Shown in pieces: positions 1-6,491 of a DNA stretch of 6,536 nt. A program made the position numbers and the translations under genes. How positions within the stretch are numbered: position 1 is the first letter of the stretch; the number at the start of each line of letters is the position of its first letter. The stretch comes from Bacteroidales bacterium (GTDB taxonomy: Bacteria; Bacteroidota; Bacteroidia; Bacteroidales; B18-G4), in assembly GCA_030618905.1 (NCBI GenBank), contig JAUXCL010000142.1:1-6536 (forward strand), in the 5' to 3' direction. The notes under the pieces are model-generated. The model worked only from the letters and a program-made list of their open reading frames with translations, was not told the DNA's origin and did not search any database.

Positions 1-950
1 AATGATCTTAGTGATACTTTACCCGATTCTTTCACAGATTGTTGGCCGATGTTCCAGGCATCGCTTGATGCCAACGGTTATACTTACGACTATATGGAGG
101 TCGATCAAAGCACATACACCGGTCCGGATGCTACAGCAATGGATCCCTATGACATTGTCATATGGTGGACTGGCGAAGTATGGGACGGCTGGCAAACCCT
201 TCCCTTGATGATGAATTCAACCTGCTCCTGTACCTGACCCTGAGCAATGGAAAACTCCTTTTGTCAGCGCAGGATTACCTGTGGGACCGTTATCCGGATG
301 CCGGATTCTTCGATCCTGGTGATTTTCCATATGATCAATTAGGAATTATAGAAGTTGTGCAGGATGAATATCATATTGAAGACGACCCCGACACCGCCCG
401 CTTCAACGGAGCCCCGGGATCCATAGCCGAAGGTTTAAGCTTCCCGGTTTATGATATCTTCACCACGACGGCTACCGATGACGGGCTTTATGCCGACAGT
501 ATCGCCGAGCACGAAGGGACTGCATTATTTACCGTTCAGGTACCTTATGTGTCAACAGGTACACCTGGCATACAGTATGAAACCGAGGCATTCAGGGTAA
601 TTTTTACCACCCTGTCATTTGCTGCCATCACGGATACTGATGCCGCGGATGAATTTATGTACAGGATGATCGACTGGCTCATGTATGGAGCTGCCGGCAC
701 TCCTGATTTGGAAAACCCGGCTTCGAATGTGCTGGTACACCCCAACCCGGCGAAGGACTATGTCAATATAGGCATGGTGACCCCGATGAAAGAGATCCGG
801 ATCATCAACAGCCAGGGACAGATGGTTTACCACCAGGATGTGAACAATATTAAAGCCAAAATAGATGTCAACACCTTCCCGTCAGGCGTGTACATTGTGC
901 AGGCCATTACCGCGAATGGGAATGCGACGAATCGATTGGTGGTTAAGTAG
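1..950 (+). CDS. Secreted surface protein with C-terminal T9SS type A sorting domain; 5'-truncated and frameshifted
   Basis: This is the 3' part of a gene that begins before the window. Reading is open from base 1 in frame 1 (start NDLSDTLPDSFTDCWPMFQA) and continues to about base 200, including the strand-like segment YDIVIWWTGEVWDGW. It then resumes in the frame that starts at bases divisible by three, with DDEFNLLLYLTLSNGKLLLS, and runs to the TAG at 948-950. The two halves join sensibly. A hydrophobic strand ending in a small turn, then LSNGKLLLSAQDYLW, and later FRVIFTTLSFAAI followed by RMIDWLMYG, resemble a glutamine-amidotransferase/ThuA-like alpha-beta domain often found in secreted Bacteroidota proteins. 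That domain call is inference. The last 78 residues are a T9SS sorting tail, so the product should cross the outer membrane and be anchored or released. No catalytic residues can be assigned, so enzyme activity is unknown. The break means the gene is a pseudogene, or the sequence has an error. Confidence 0.85.
193..209 (+). other. Frameshift point in the T9SS cargo gene
   Basis: Frame 1 reads ...VWDGWQTLP and then goes on to a nonsense tail ending at the TGA at 235-237. The frame carrying the rest of the protein picks up at LDDEFNLL. The shift equals the loss of one base (or gain of two) within a run-rich stretch (caaacccttccc). Adding one T to the TT at 200-201 would give the continuous reading GWQTLSLDDEF. 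A short run of this kind is a common place for a sequencing or assembly indel, but a true mutation cannot be excluded. Confidence 0.75.
714..947 (+). other. T9SS type A sorting domain (C-terminal secretion signal)
   Basis: The final 78 residues contain the family's hallmarks in order: VLVHPNPAKDYVNI (the PNP turn followed by a strand), then IRIINSQGQMVY (the strand-turn-strand with a G in the turn), then IDVNTFPSGVYIVQA (the PSGVY motif), and a basic end RLVVK. This is the Por-secretion tail recognised by the type IX machinery after Sec export. In known members it is cleaved by a PorU-like sortase, often with attachment to A-type LPS. It is the best evidence in the window for the phylum. Confidence 0.95.
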
Positions 951-951
951 C

Positions 952-972
952 GTGAAGCGTAAAACGTTTCAC
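952..972 (+). terminator. Stem-loop directly after the T9SS cargo gene
   Basis: GTGAAGCG (952-959) can pair with CGTTTCAC (965-972), with one G-U pair in RNA and a five-base loop TAAAA. The stem begins one base after the stop codon. No T-run follows, so an intrinsic terminator is doubtful; it may protect the 3' end of the transcript or be a decayed repeat. The rest of the gap (973-1101) holds a weaker stem, CAGCCA at 1022-1027 with TGGCTG at 1035-1040, followed by AT-rich DNA. I found no pair of boxes there that matches the Bacteroidota promoter consensus (TTTG, then TAnnTTTG about 20 bases later) with good spacing. Confidence 0.3.
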
Positions 973-1101
973 CAACTACCCTCCTGCCTGTAATTTAAAA
1001 CAGATACAAATAAGCCTCCCACAGCCATTGGCTTTGGCTGAATATGTAATTTTATTCCCTGATTTTAATTATTGTTTTATTGATAAACCAAACCCTTGAT
1101 T

Positions 1102-2571
1102 ATGAAAAATAATGGGAAGCAATATTATGTCGACGCTGCTGCCCGGTCGGCGGAATGGCATGCCGAGAACCTCCGTAAAATGAGGGCCTGCCGTTTTGAT
1201 ACCATTTCGGTGCACGGTGTCTACTCTATGCAGGAGGCCCTTGACTTCAACCAGGGATCCATTATCGAACCAATGTATATGTCTACATCCCAGACCTATC
1301 GTGATTCCGATGAGATGGAAGCCGCCCTGGGATATGAAATACCCACCTGGTGTTACTCCAGGATTGCCAATCCAAGCATGTATTATCTTGAAGGGGTACT
1401 GGCCCTTTTGGAGGGCTATGGTTCCGGCATTGAAACATCCTGCGTGGCCACATCCAGTGGCATGGCAGCCATCCAGAGCGCTGTTGAAGCTTTCCTGGTT
1501 GTTGATCCGGCAAACCCTGATCAGAAAATGAACTTCGTCGCCACCTGCCAGCTTTATGGCGGTACCTTCCAGCAGTTTGCCATCAGGAAGGACCAGGAGC
1601 GCAACATAGAATGGCGCAAAGTGGTCAATTCCAACGACATTGATACCTGGCGCTCCCTGATAGACGAAAATACCCGCTTTTTATACGGTGAGATGCCCAG
1701 TAATCCCGGACAGGCCTTCTTCGACCTTGAAAAAGTTGCCGCCCTGGCTCATGAACATAATATTCCCATGATCGTGGATGCAACAGTAGCCACCCCTGCC
1801 CTGATGCGACCCATTGAGTGGGGCGCTGATATTGTAGTGCAGTCGGTCACCAAGTCGCTAATGACCAGTGGATTCGGCATTGCCGGGGCCATCATATCCC
1901 GGAAAAATCTCACCAGCAACATCGATAATGATGCCATGAAGGCCGATTTTGCCATGTATCTGAAAATCCTGCCCAACAGGGACAACGGGCCCAGTATTTC
2001 ACCCATGAATGCGGTGCTGGGAATTAACGATATCCGCACCCTTCGTTCGCGCATGGACCTGTGCAGCCGCAACACCATGAAAGTTGCTCAATTCCTTGAA
2101 GGACATCCAAACATAGAGCAGGTTGATTACCTGGGACTGGAATCGCATCCATTGCACGAACTGGCTAAAAAATATTTGGTGCTGGTTGATTCAGAATATG
2201 ATGAGCTGTATGGAAAAAAAGTCAACCGCTACGGCCACCTGATGTCATTCAGGGTGAAGGGCGGTGCACAGGCGGCAAGGGATATGTTCGACAGGATGCA
2301 ACGCATCTGGCGTGCTACCGACCTGGGACGGATCAAGTCCGTGGCTACCATACCCGCCATCTCCACACACTCACAGCAGGGTGAGGAAGGACGTGAAATT
2401 GCCGACATTCCACTGAACCTGATCAGGTTATGTGTGGGAGCCGAACATCCGGATGATGTCATTGACGACCTCGACCAGGCGCTCAGGGCTGAAGGAAAGA
2501 AGAGTTTCCATGTTCCGGGGCCGGAATATTCAGCGGGAGGCGCATCTTCTGCCACGCTCGACAGATCTTAA
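1102..2571 (+). CDS. Cys/Met metabolism PLP-dependent enzyme (cystathionine gamma-synthase / O-acylhomoserine sulfhydrylase superfamily)
   Basis: This 489-residue protein is a fold-type I PLP enzyme of the Cys/Met metabolism family. Landmarks, numbered from the ATG at 1102, are: Y85-S-R87 followed by NP (phosphate-binding YxR of the partner subunit), TSSGMAAI at 118-124 (phosphate loop), Y152 in LYGGT (ring stacking), D226 in VDATVATP (pyridine nitrogen), K251 in QSVTK (Schiff base), and R442 in LIRLCVG (carboxylate binding). The end GAEHPDDVIDDLDQALRA is typical. Members replace or eliminate the gamma or beta substituent of O-acylhomoserine, cystathionine or methionine; the sequence does not settle which. 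The adjoining thrC favours a homoserine-branch role in methionine or cysteine synthesis, but a gamma-lyase is possible. Oddities: it is roughly 80-100 residues longer than usual family members, with an N-terminal extension, extra sequence near 356-378 and a tail after 463. A TTG at 1096 is in frame, but the ATG two codons later is preferred. Confidence 0.9.
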   Translation: MKNNGKQYYVDAAARSAEWHAENLRKMRACRFDTISVHGVYSMQEALDFNQGSIIEPMYMSTSQTYRDSDEMEAALGYEIPTWCYSRIANPSMYYLEGVLALLEGYGSGIETSCVATSSGMAAIQSAVEAFLVVDPANPDQKMNFVATCQLYGGTFQQFAIRKDQERNIEWRKVVNSNDIDTWRSLIDENTRFLYGEMPSNPGQAFFDLEKVAALAHEHNIPMIVDATVATPALMRPIEWGADIVVQSVTKSLMTSGFGIAGAIISRKNLTSNIDNDAMKADFAMYLKILPNRDNGPSISPMNAVLGINDIRTLRSRMDLCSRNTMKVAQFLEGHPNIEQVDYLGLESHPLHELAKKYLVLVDSEYDELYGKKVNRYGHLMSFRVKGGAQAARDMFDRMQRIWRATDLGRIKSVATIPAISTHSQQGEEGREIADIPLNLIRLCVGAEHPDDVIDDLDQALRAEGKKSFHVPGPEYSAGGASSATLDRS

Positions 2572-2603
2572 AGTACCCTAATGAATTACTTCAATGTGAT
2601 GAT

Positions 2604-3974
2604 ATGATTTCACCCATCAGATACTATTCAACGAACCTGAAAACCACCCCCATTCCTTTCAGTAATGCACTGTTGAAGGGATTGGCACCCGACAGGGGTT
2701 TATTCATGCCGGAAATCATTCCAACTATTTCAGCAGAGGAGATCCTGTCTTTCACAGACAAGCCCTATCATGAAATTGCGTATGAGGTAGGCAGGAAATT
2801 CCTGAAAGGGCAGATACCGAATAAAGACTTAAAGCGGATCGTGAAAGACGCCTATGATTATGATGTGCCATTGGAAAGGGCCGATGGAAACAAATACATC
2901 ATGCGCCTGGACCAGGGGCCCACGGCTTCTTTTAAAGATTTTGCCGCCAGGATGATGGGTCGTCTTATGCAATATTACATGGACAAAGAAAACCGTAAAC
3001 TGCTTATTCTTACTGCCACATCAGGAGATACAGGCAGCGCTATTGCCAATGCTTTTTACGGACTGGACAATATCGGGGTAGTGGTTTTATTTCCTGAGAA
3101 AGAAGTTACCTCCAGGCAGCGCAAGCAGATGACCACCCTGGGAAAGAATGTACAGACCATTGCTTTAGACGCTAAGTTTGATGATTGCCAGGCCCTGGTG
3201 AAGGAGGCTTTTGCCGATCCCGACCTGGAACACCTGGACCTTTCATCTGCCAATTCCATCAATATTGGCCGCCTGATCCCACAGATTGTCTATTATTTCT
3301 ATGCATTTGCCAGGCTGAGGAAGGGCAAAAAGAATGATGACGTGATCTTCTCAGTCCCATCGGGTAATTTTGGCGATATGATGGGCGGTATGCTGGCCAT
3401 GAGAATGGGCCTGCCGGTGAAACGTTTCATCATTGCCGTAAATGAAAATGATGAATTTCCACACTATGTCAATACAGGCGAATACCAGAAAACAGAACCC
3501 TCAAAGAACTGCATTTCCAGCGCCATGAACGTAGGGCATCCCAGCAACCTGTCGCGGCTGGTGGCATTGTATGGAGGGGTGATGGATGAGAAAGGCCATA
3601 TCAGCAAACAGGCCGACATGGAAAGCATGCGCAAGGATATCTTTTCGGTGAGTATCAATGACAAGCAGACCCGGAAGACCATCAAGAAAGCTTATGAAAG
3701 ACACGGTGTATTGCTTGAGCCTCATGGGGCAGTGGGCTGGGCGGGCCTTTGGAAATTCCTGGACAAAGAAGGAAAACAGCATCCGGAAGACCAGCTTTAT
3801 GTCTCCCTGGAAACCGCACACCCCGCTAAATTTCCCGAAGAGATAAATAAAATACTGGGATTTGATCCGGAACTACCACCAAGTTTGGAAGGACTTGAAG
3901 GGAAGAAGGAGGAATACGATTATCTGGAGAATAATTATAAGGCTTTTAAGGAATATTTGTTAATAAAGTATTAA
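2604..3974 (+). CDS. thrC: Threonine synthase (PLP-dependent, class with N-terminal Thr_synth_N domain)
   Basis: Threonine synthase converts O-phosphohomoserine and water to threonine and phosphate in the cytoplasm, the last step of threonine synthesis. The 456 residues are full length (E. coli ThrC has 428). The N-terminal domain shows the family pattern YYSTN...FSNALLKGLAPDRGLFMPE (residues 7-37). The catalytic domain has K111 in GPTASFKDFA (PLP Schiff base), TATSGDTGSA at 137-146, SANSINIGRL at 215-224, and the phosphate-binding loop SVPSGNFGD at 250-258. It also has NVGHPSN at 309-315, EPHGAV at 372-377, and the signature ETAHPAKFPE at 403-412. All key residues are present. The gene starts 32 bases after the PLP-enzyme stop with no visible terminator, so the two are likely co-transcribed. 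The ATG at 2604 is chosen because the N-terminal motif starts only a few residues later. ThrH, which can supply its substrate, lies next downstream beyond a repeat. Confidence 0.97.
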   Translation: MISPIRYYSTNLKTTPIPFSNALLKGLAPDRGLFMPEIIPTISAEEILSFTDKPYHEIAYEVGRKFLKGQIPNKDLKRIVKDAYDYDVPLERADGNKYIMRLDQGPTASFKDFAARMMGRLMQYYMDKENRKLLILTATSGDTGSAIANAFYGLDNIGVVVLFPEKEVTSRQRKQMTTLGKNVQTIALDAKFDDCQALVKEAFADPDLEHLDLSSANSINIGRLIPQIVYYFYAFARLRKGKKNDDVIFSVPSGNFGDMMGGMLAMRMGLPVKRFIIAVNENDEFPHYVNTGEYQKTEPSKNCISSAMNVGHPSNLSRLVALYGGVMDEKGHISKQADMESMRKDIFSVSINDKQTRKTIKKAYERHGVLLEPHGAVGWAGLWKFLDKEGKQHPEDQLYVSLETAHPAKFPEEINKILGFDPELPPSLEGLEGKKEEYDYLENNYKAFKEYLLIKY

Positions 3975-3986
3975 CAAAGAACCAGG

Positions 3987-4160
3987 TAAGAAACCCCAAA
4001 TTCCAAATAAGAAATCCCAAATAGTATACAAGTTTCAAATCCCAAATGCCAAATAAGAAATGCCAAATAATTTCTAAATTACAAATTCGAATATTCAAAC
4101 CGTTTGATATTTTGAATTTAAAATTTGTATACTATTTGGAATTTGGGGTTTCTTATTTGG
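3987..4160. repeat. AT-rich inverted-repeat element with internal direct repeats (MITE/REP-like)
   Basis: This element fills most of the 252-base thrC-thrH gap. Bases 3987-4009 are an exact 23-base reverse complement of 4133-4155. Bases 4017-4031 are an exact reverse complement of 4125-4139. Closer to the centre, 4082-4087 pairs with 4122-4127 and 4093-4099 pairs with 4111-4117, so the whole can fold into a long imperfect hairpin. The left side also has a direct repeat: 4003-4023 and 4049-4069 match at 20 of 21 bases. CCAAAT occurs six times on the left (3996, 4003, 4017, 4042, 4049, 4063) and ATTTGG three times on the right (4134, 4141, 4155). No transposase is encoded. An open frame that begins at 4046 is low-complexity translation of the repeat and is not a gene. 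I infer a non-autonomous mobile or self-replicating palindrome; no target-site duplication was identified. Confidence 0.85.
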
Positions 4161-4226
4161 CACTTTGGATTATAGAATCATGGAAATTAATAGTTTCAGA
4201 AACAAATAAAGTAAATATCACAGCAG

Positions 4227-4826
4227 ATGTATGTAATATGTTCAGACCTGGAGGGTGTTTTCGTGCCGGAAGTGTGGATCAATGTGGCAGAAAAAACCGG
4301 AATAGACATTTTGAGGCGCACCACGCGTGACGAACCGGATTATGATAAGCTGATGCAGTGGCGCATTGGGATCCTGGAGGAACATGGATTAAAACTTCAG
4401 GATATCCAGGATGTGATTGCACAAATCAAACCCCTGGATGGTGCCCTGGAATGCATAGCCTGGATCAAGTCCCGCTCTCAGCTGATCGTCGTATCAGATA
4501 CATTTGCCCAGTTTGCCGAGCCCCTGATGGTCCGGCTCAAGCGCCCCACCCTGTTTTGCCATGAGTTGGTAATAGATGACCGTGGGATGATTACAGATTA
4601 TAAGCTCAGGCAAAAAGATCCCAAGAAGAAAGTCGTTGAGGCACTACAGAGCCTTCAGTACAAGGTAATTGCCTTTGGCGATTCCTACAATGACACCTCC
4701 ATGTTATTGCAGGCCGAAGTAGGCATCCTTTTCCGTCCGCCAGAAAACGTGATCCGGGACTTCCCGCAATTGCCCGTTGCAAATAATTACGAAGAGCTAA
4801 AAAATATACTACTGCGGTATATATAA
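4227..4826 (+). CDS. thrH: Bifunctional phosphoserine phosphatase / homoserine phosphotransferase ThrH (HAD superfamily)
   Basis: ThrH of Pseudomonas aeruginosa dephosphorylates phosphoserine and can pass the phosphate to homoserine, giving O-phosphohomoserine and serine. From memory, this 199-residue protein matches that one along its whole length (about 205 residues), including DLEGV.VPE.WI..AEKTGID at the start and RQKDPK, GDSYNDT and PENVIR.FPQ.P later. HAD motifs are: motif I D7-L-E9 (nucleophile D7; E9 in place of the usual second Asp, as in known ThrH), motif II S90-D-T, motif III the lysine in RQKDPKKK (128-135), and motif IV GDSYND (151-156) for magnesium. The cap region lies at about 15-70. 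The ATG at 4227 places DLEG at the position seen in the Pseudomonas protein. The upstream gene is thrC, whose substrate this enzyme can make. A weak promoter could start it independently of the repeat: TTTG at 4164-4167 and TAGTTTCA at 4191-4198, with 23-base spacing. Confidence 0.93.
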   Translation: MYVICSDLEGVFVPEVWINVAEKTGIDILRRTTRDEPDYDKLMQWRIGILEEHGLKLQDIQDVIAQIKPLDGALECIAWIKSRSQLIVVSDTFAQFAEPLMVRLKRPTLFCHELVIDDRGMITDYKLRQKDPKKKVVEALQSLQYKVIAFGDSYNDTSMLLQAEVGILFRPPENVIRDFPQLPVANNYEELKNILLRYI

Positions 4827-4837
4827 CCCACATAGAC

Positions 4838-4865
4838 AGTCGACAGTCGACAGTCGACAGTCGAC
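4838..4865. repeat. Four exact tandem copies of the heptamer AGTCGAC
   Basis: Units are at 4838-4844, 4845-4851, 4852-4858 and 4859-4865, with a partial unit (GAC) just before at 4835-4837. Each unit contains the palindrome GTCGAC, so either strand can fold into hairpins with A-A or T-T mismatches. The array takes up most of the 41-base gap between the stops of thrH (+) and the barrel-protein gene (-), ending two bases before the latter. It could act as a two-way transcription barrier, or be a slippage-grown intergenic repeat. No function is shown by the sequence. Confidence 0.95.
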
Positions 4866-4867
4866 AA

Positions 4868-6418
4868 TTATTGCTTGTCCTTGCTGCCAGCCATAAAATT
4901 AATAGTAGCCCCAAAGAAGACCCCCAGTTCATTGGAAACATTGCGCATGGTGTTTTGCCGTGTTCCTTGCAGGGCGGCATGTTCCACAGTATTATATTCA
5001 ACAGGATCGGTAAAGTTATAAATTTGCGGCTGGCCTCTTTTTACGCCTACAGTATACTGCAAACCCAGAAGCAGTTCCTGCCCCTTGATGGTTACCTGTA
5101 ACCCACCGGTAACATGGTAGAGATCCAGGTTAATTTGTTTAAACTGGTTATATTCACTGTATTCATCGTAATCAATGCCGTTTTGATAATTGAAGTCGGT
5201 CCTGAAACCACCGAGAAATTTGAGGTTATCTTTGGCGTACCAATGATATCCGACAGCAGCATTCAGGATCCAATGATTCGCGAAAGCATAAGATAAAAAT
5301 TCTTTCACGGGCAGCTGGTTATAGGTCTGTATATTGCTAACTTCCGGGTTTGCATCAACCTGTACAATTTTATACTCATTGACCGGGAAAAAATATTCAA
5401 TGCTAGTGTATATAGCTGTTTTATTGTCATCCGTCCTGAACACCATACCGCCTGCAATGGATAAAGGGTCCTTAAAATTGACCGACATGCCTTTTTTCTG
5501 TTGGAAATCCATAAGCAGGACGTCTGGTAAAAATCCATCCCCGTCAGGGTTGGTGATATCGCCTTGCTCGTTCTTTTTAGAAACACGTTTTCCGTCAGAA
5601 TATAAATTCAAAGAAGGGGTGGTAATGGTAAAACCAAAGCTGAACTTGTTTTTCATGTAGAGCAGGCCAATTTTCCATACCAGGCGATAATTATTAAATT
5701 TAAGATACTGGTAATCAACATAACTGGCTGAATAAAACGGAATTTGTGTACCCCCTACCTCAATAGTATCCTGCAATGGGTAGGCCTGTATGTCGGTCAG
5801 GTATCCATAATCAAATGCTTTAACTTTCCCGAACATGCTGGTCCCCAGATAGAAATGATCACTCATTTGCCATGAGCCACCCAGTCCAACCCAATCTTCC
5901 CGGTAATAACTATTGTAATTGAATGTAGCAATATAACGCTCTGTGCCCGGAAGTGATTTCAAAATATCCATATTGTAGCTCACTGAATTGTCGAAGGCTG
6001 CCTCAAAAATCTGCCTGTTTAACACTACGAATTCTATGCTGAGTTTAGGATGTTTTTTGGGGCGGTGATTGTAGGAAATAAACCTGGGTTGTATGGTGAG
6101 TTTGGTTGAAGCGAGGTTAATGTCATCGCCCAGTGCATTTTTGGCCGAGATGGCGTTCAGGGAAAAAAGGCTGGCGTTAACAGACAGTGAGGATTGACCA
6201 CTTTGCGCAATTGTTGCCGGGTTATAATAAACAGAGCTGGGCCCGGCTCCTCCACCGATAACTGCACCGGCTAGCAGTGATGACTCTTCGTTAAAATTCT
6301 GGGTCCAATAGTGTGTTCCCTGGGCATTGAGTTGGTTTCCGATAAATAGAGAAAGTAAGAAAACAACAAAGATTGTTTTTAATGACCTGTTCGTACAATT
6401 GGGAAAACACTTGATCAT
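4868..6418 (-). CDS. Outer-membrane beta-barrel protein, FadL/OmpP1-like
   Basis: From the ATG at 6418 the product is 516 residues. It opens with a signal peptide: basic n-region with K3, R and K, hydrophobic core TIFVVFLLSLFIG, and likely cleavage after LNAQ. Near the mature N-terminus it has AGAVIGGGAGPSSVYYNPAT, like the small-residue-rich segment followed by a YNP-A motif at the start of FadL/OmpP1 transporters. The rest is alternating aromatic/polar strands joined by turns, typical of a barrel. It ends with GVFFGATINF, a terminal-strand pattern, plus eight extra residues rich in charge. FadL proteins carry hydrophobic compounds across the outer membrane, but the substrate here is unknown and another Bacteroidota barrel family is possible. 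A second in-frame ATG at 6451 would add 11 residues and a long 25-residue n-region; it lies only ten bases from the hairpin at 6462-6491, so I prefer 6418. It stands alone, convergent with thrH. Confidence 0.8.
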   Translation of the reverse strand: MIKCFPNCTNRSLKTIFVVFLLSLFIGNQLNAQGTHYWTQNFNEESSLLAGAVIGGGAGPSSVYYNPATIAQSGQSSLSVNASLFSLNAISAKNALGDDINLASTKLTIQPRFISYNHRPKKHPKLSIEFVVLNRQIFEAAFDNSVSYNMDILKSLPGTERYIATFNYNSYYREDWVGLGGSWQMSDHFYLGTSMFGKVKAFDYGYLTDIQAYPLQDTIEVGGTQIPFYSASYVDYQYLKFNNYRLVWKIGLLYMKNKFSFGFTITTPSLNLYSDGKRVSKKNEQGDITNPDGDGFLPDVLLMDFQQKKGMSVNFKDPLSIAGGMVFRTDDNKTAIYTSIEYFFPVNEYKIVQVDANPEVSNIQTYNQLPVKEFLSYAFANHWILNAAVGYHWYAKDNLKFLGGFRTDFNYQNGIDYDEYSEYNQFKQINLDLYHVTGGLQVTIKGQELLLGLQYTVGVKRGQPQIYNFTDPVEYNTVEHAALQGTRQNTMRNVSNELGVFFGATINFMAGSKDKQ

Positions 6419-6461
6419 TGAATAAGGGGTTTGGAGAACTAATTTACGCATTTATTTCAAA

Positions 6462-6491
6462 AGGGACTCCATCCTACGGGATGGAGTCCCT
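6462..6491 (-). terminator. Perfect 13-bp hairpin: possible intrinsic terminator of an upstream - strand gene, or REP-like palindrome
   Basis: AGGGACTCCATCC (6462-6474) is the exact reverse complement of 6479-6491, with a four-base loop TACG. Read on the - strand the stem is followed by a run of only four T (counting its last base), then GAAATAA and the ATG at 6451. This is a modest intrinsic terminator for whatever lies beyond the right edge. No T-run follows on the + strand. The perfect symmetry and position between genes would also suit a dispersed extragenic palindrome. The final 45 bases (6492-6536) show no recognisable feature. Confidence 0.5.

Noticed and set aside
1033..1067. A Bacteroidota-type promoter before the PLP enzyme (TTTG at 1033-1036 with TAATTTTA at 1047-1054 or TGATTTTA at 1060-1067)
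   Set aside because: Spacings of about 10 and 23 bases do not fit the usual 19-21, and the second box is a poor match.
951..1101. A SAM or other riboswitch leader ahead of the methionine/cysteine-type enzyme
   Set aside because: The gap is short and shows only two small stems, with no multi-helix junction pattern that I could recognise.
2229..2555. Long - strand open frames opposite the PLP enzyme and thrC
   Set aside because: They are antisense shadows of well-supported genes and have no recognisable motifs.
4227..4229. HAD motif I is DxE rather than DxD in ThrH, which might suggest a defective enzyme
   Set aside because: The characterised Pseudomonas ThrH has the same DLE pattern, so it is a family trait and not a loss.
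4046..4330. A 94-residue open frame on the + strand overlapping the start of thrH
   Set aside because: Its first half is translation of the AT-rich repeat and its second half lies out of frame over thrH; it has no family features.
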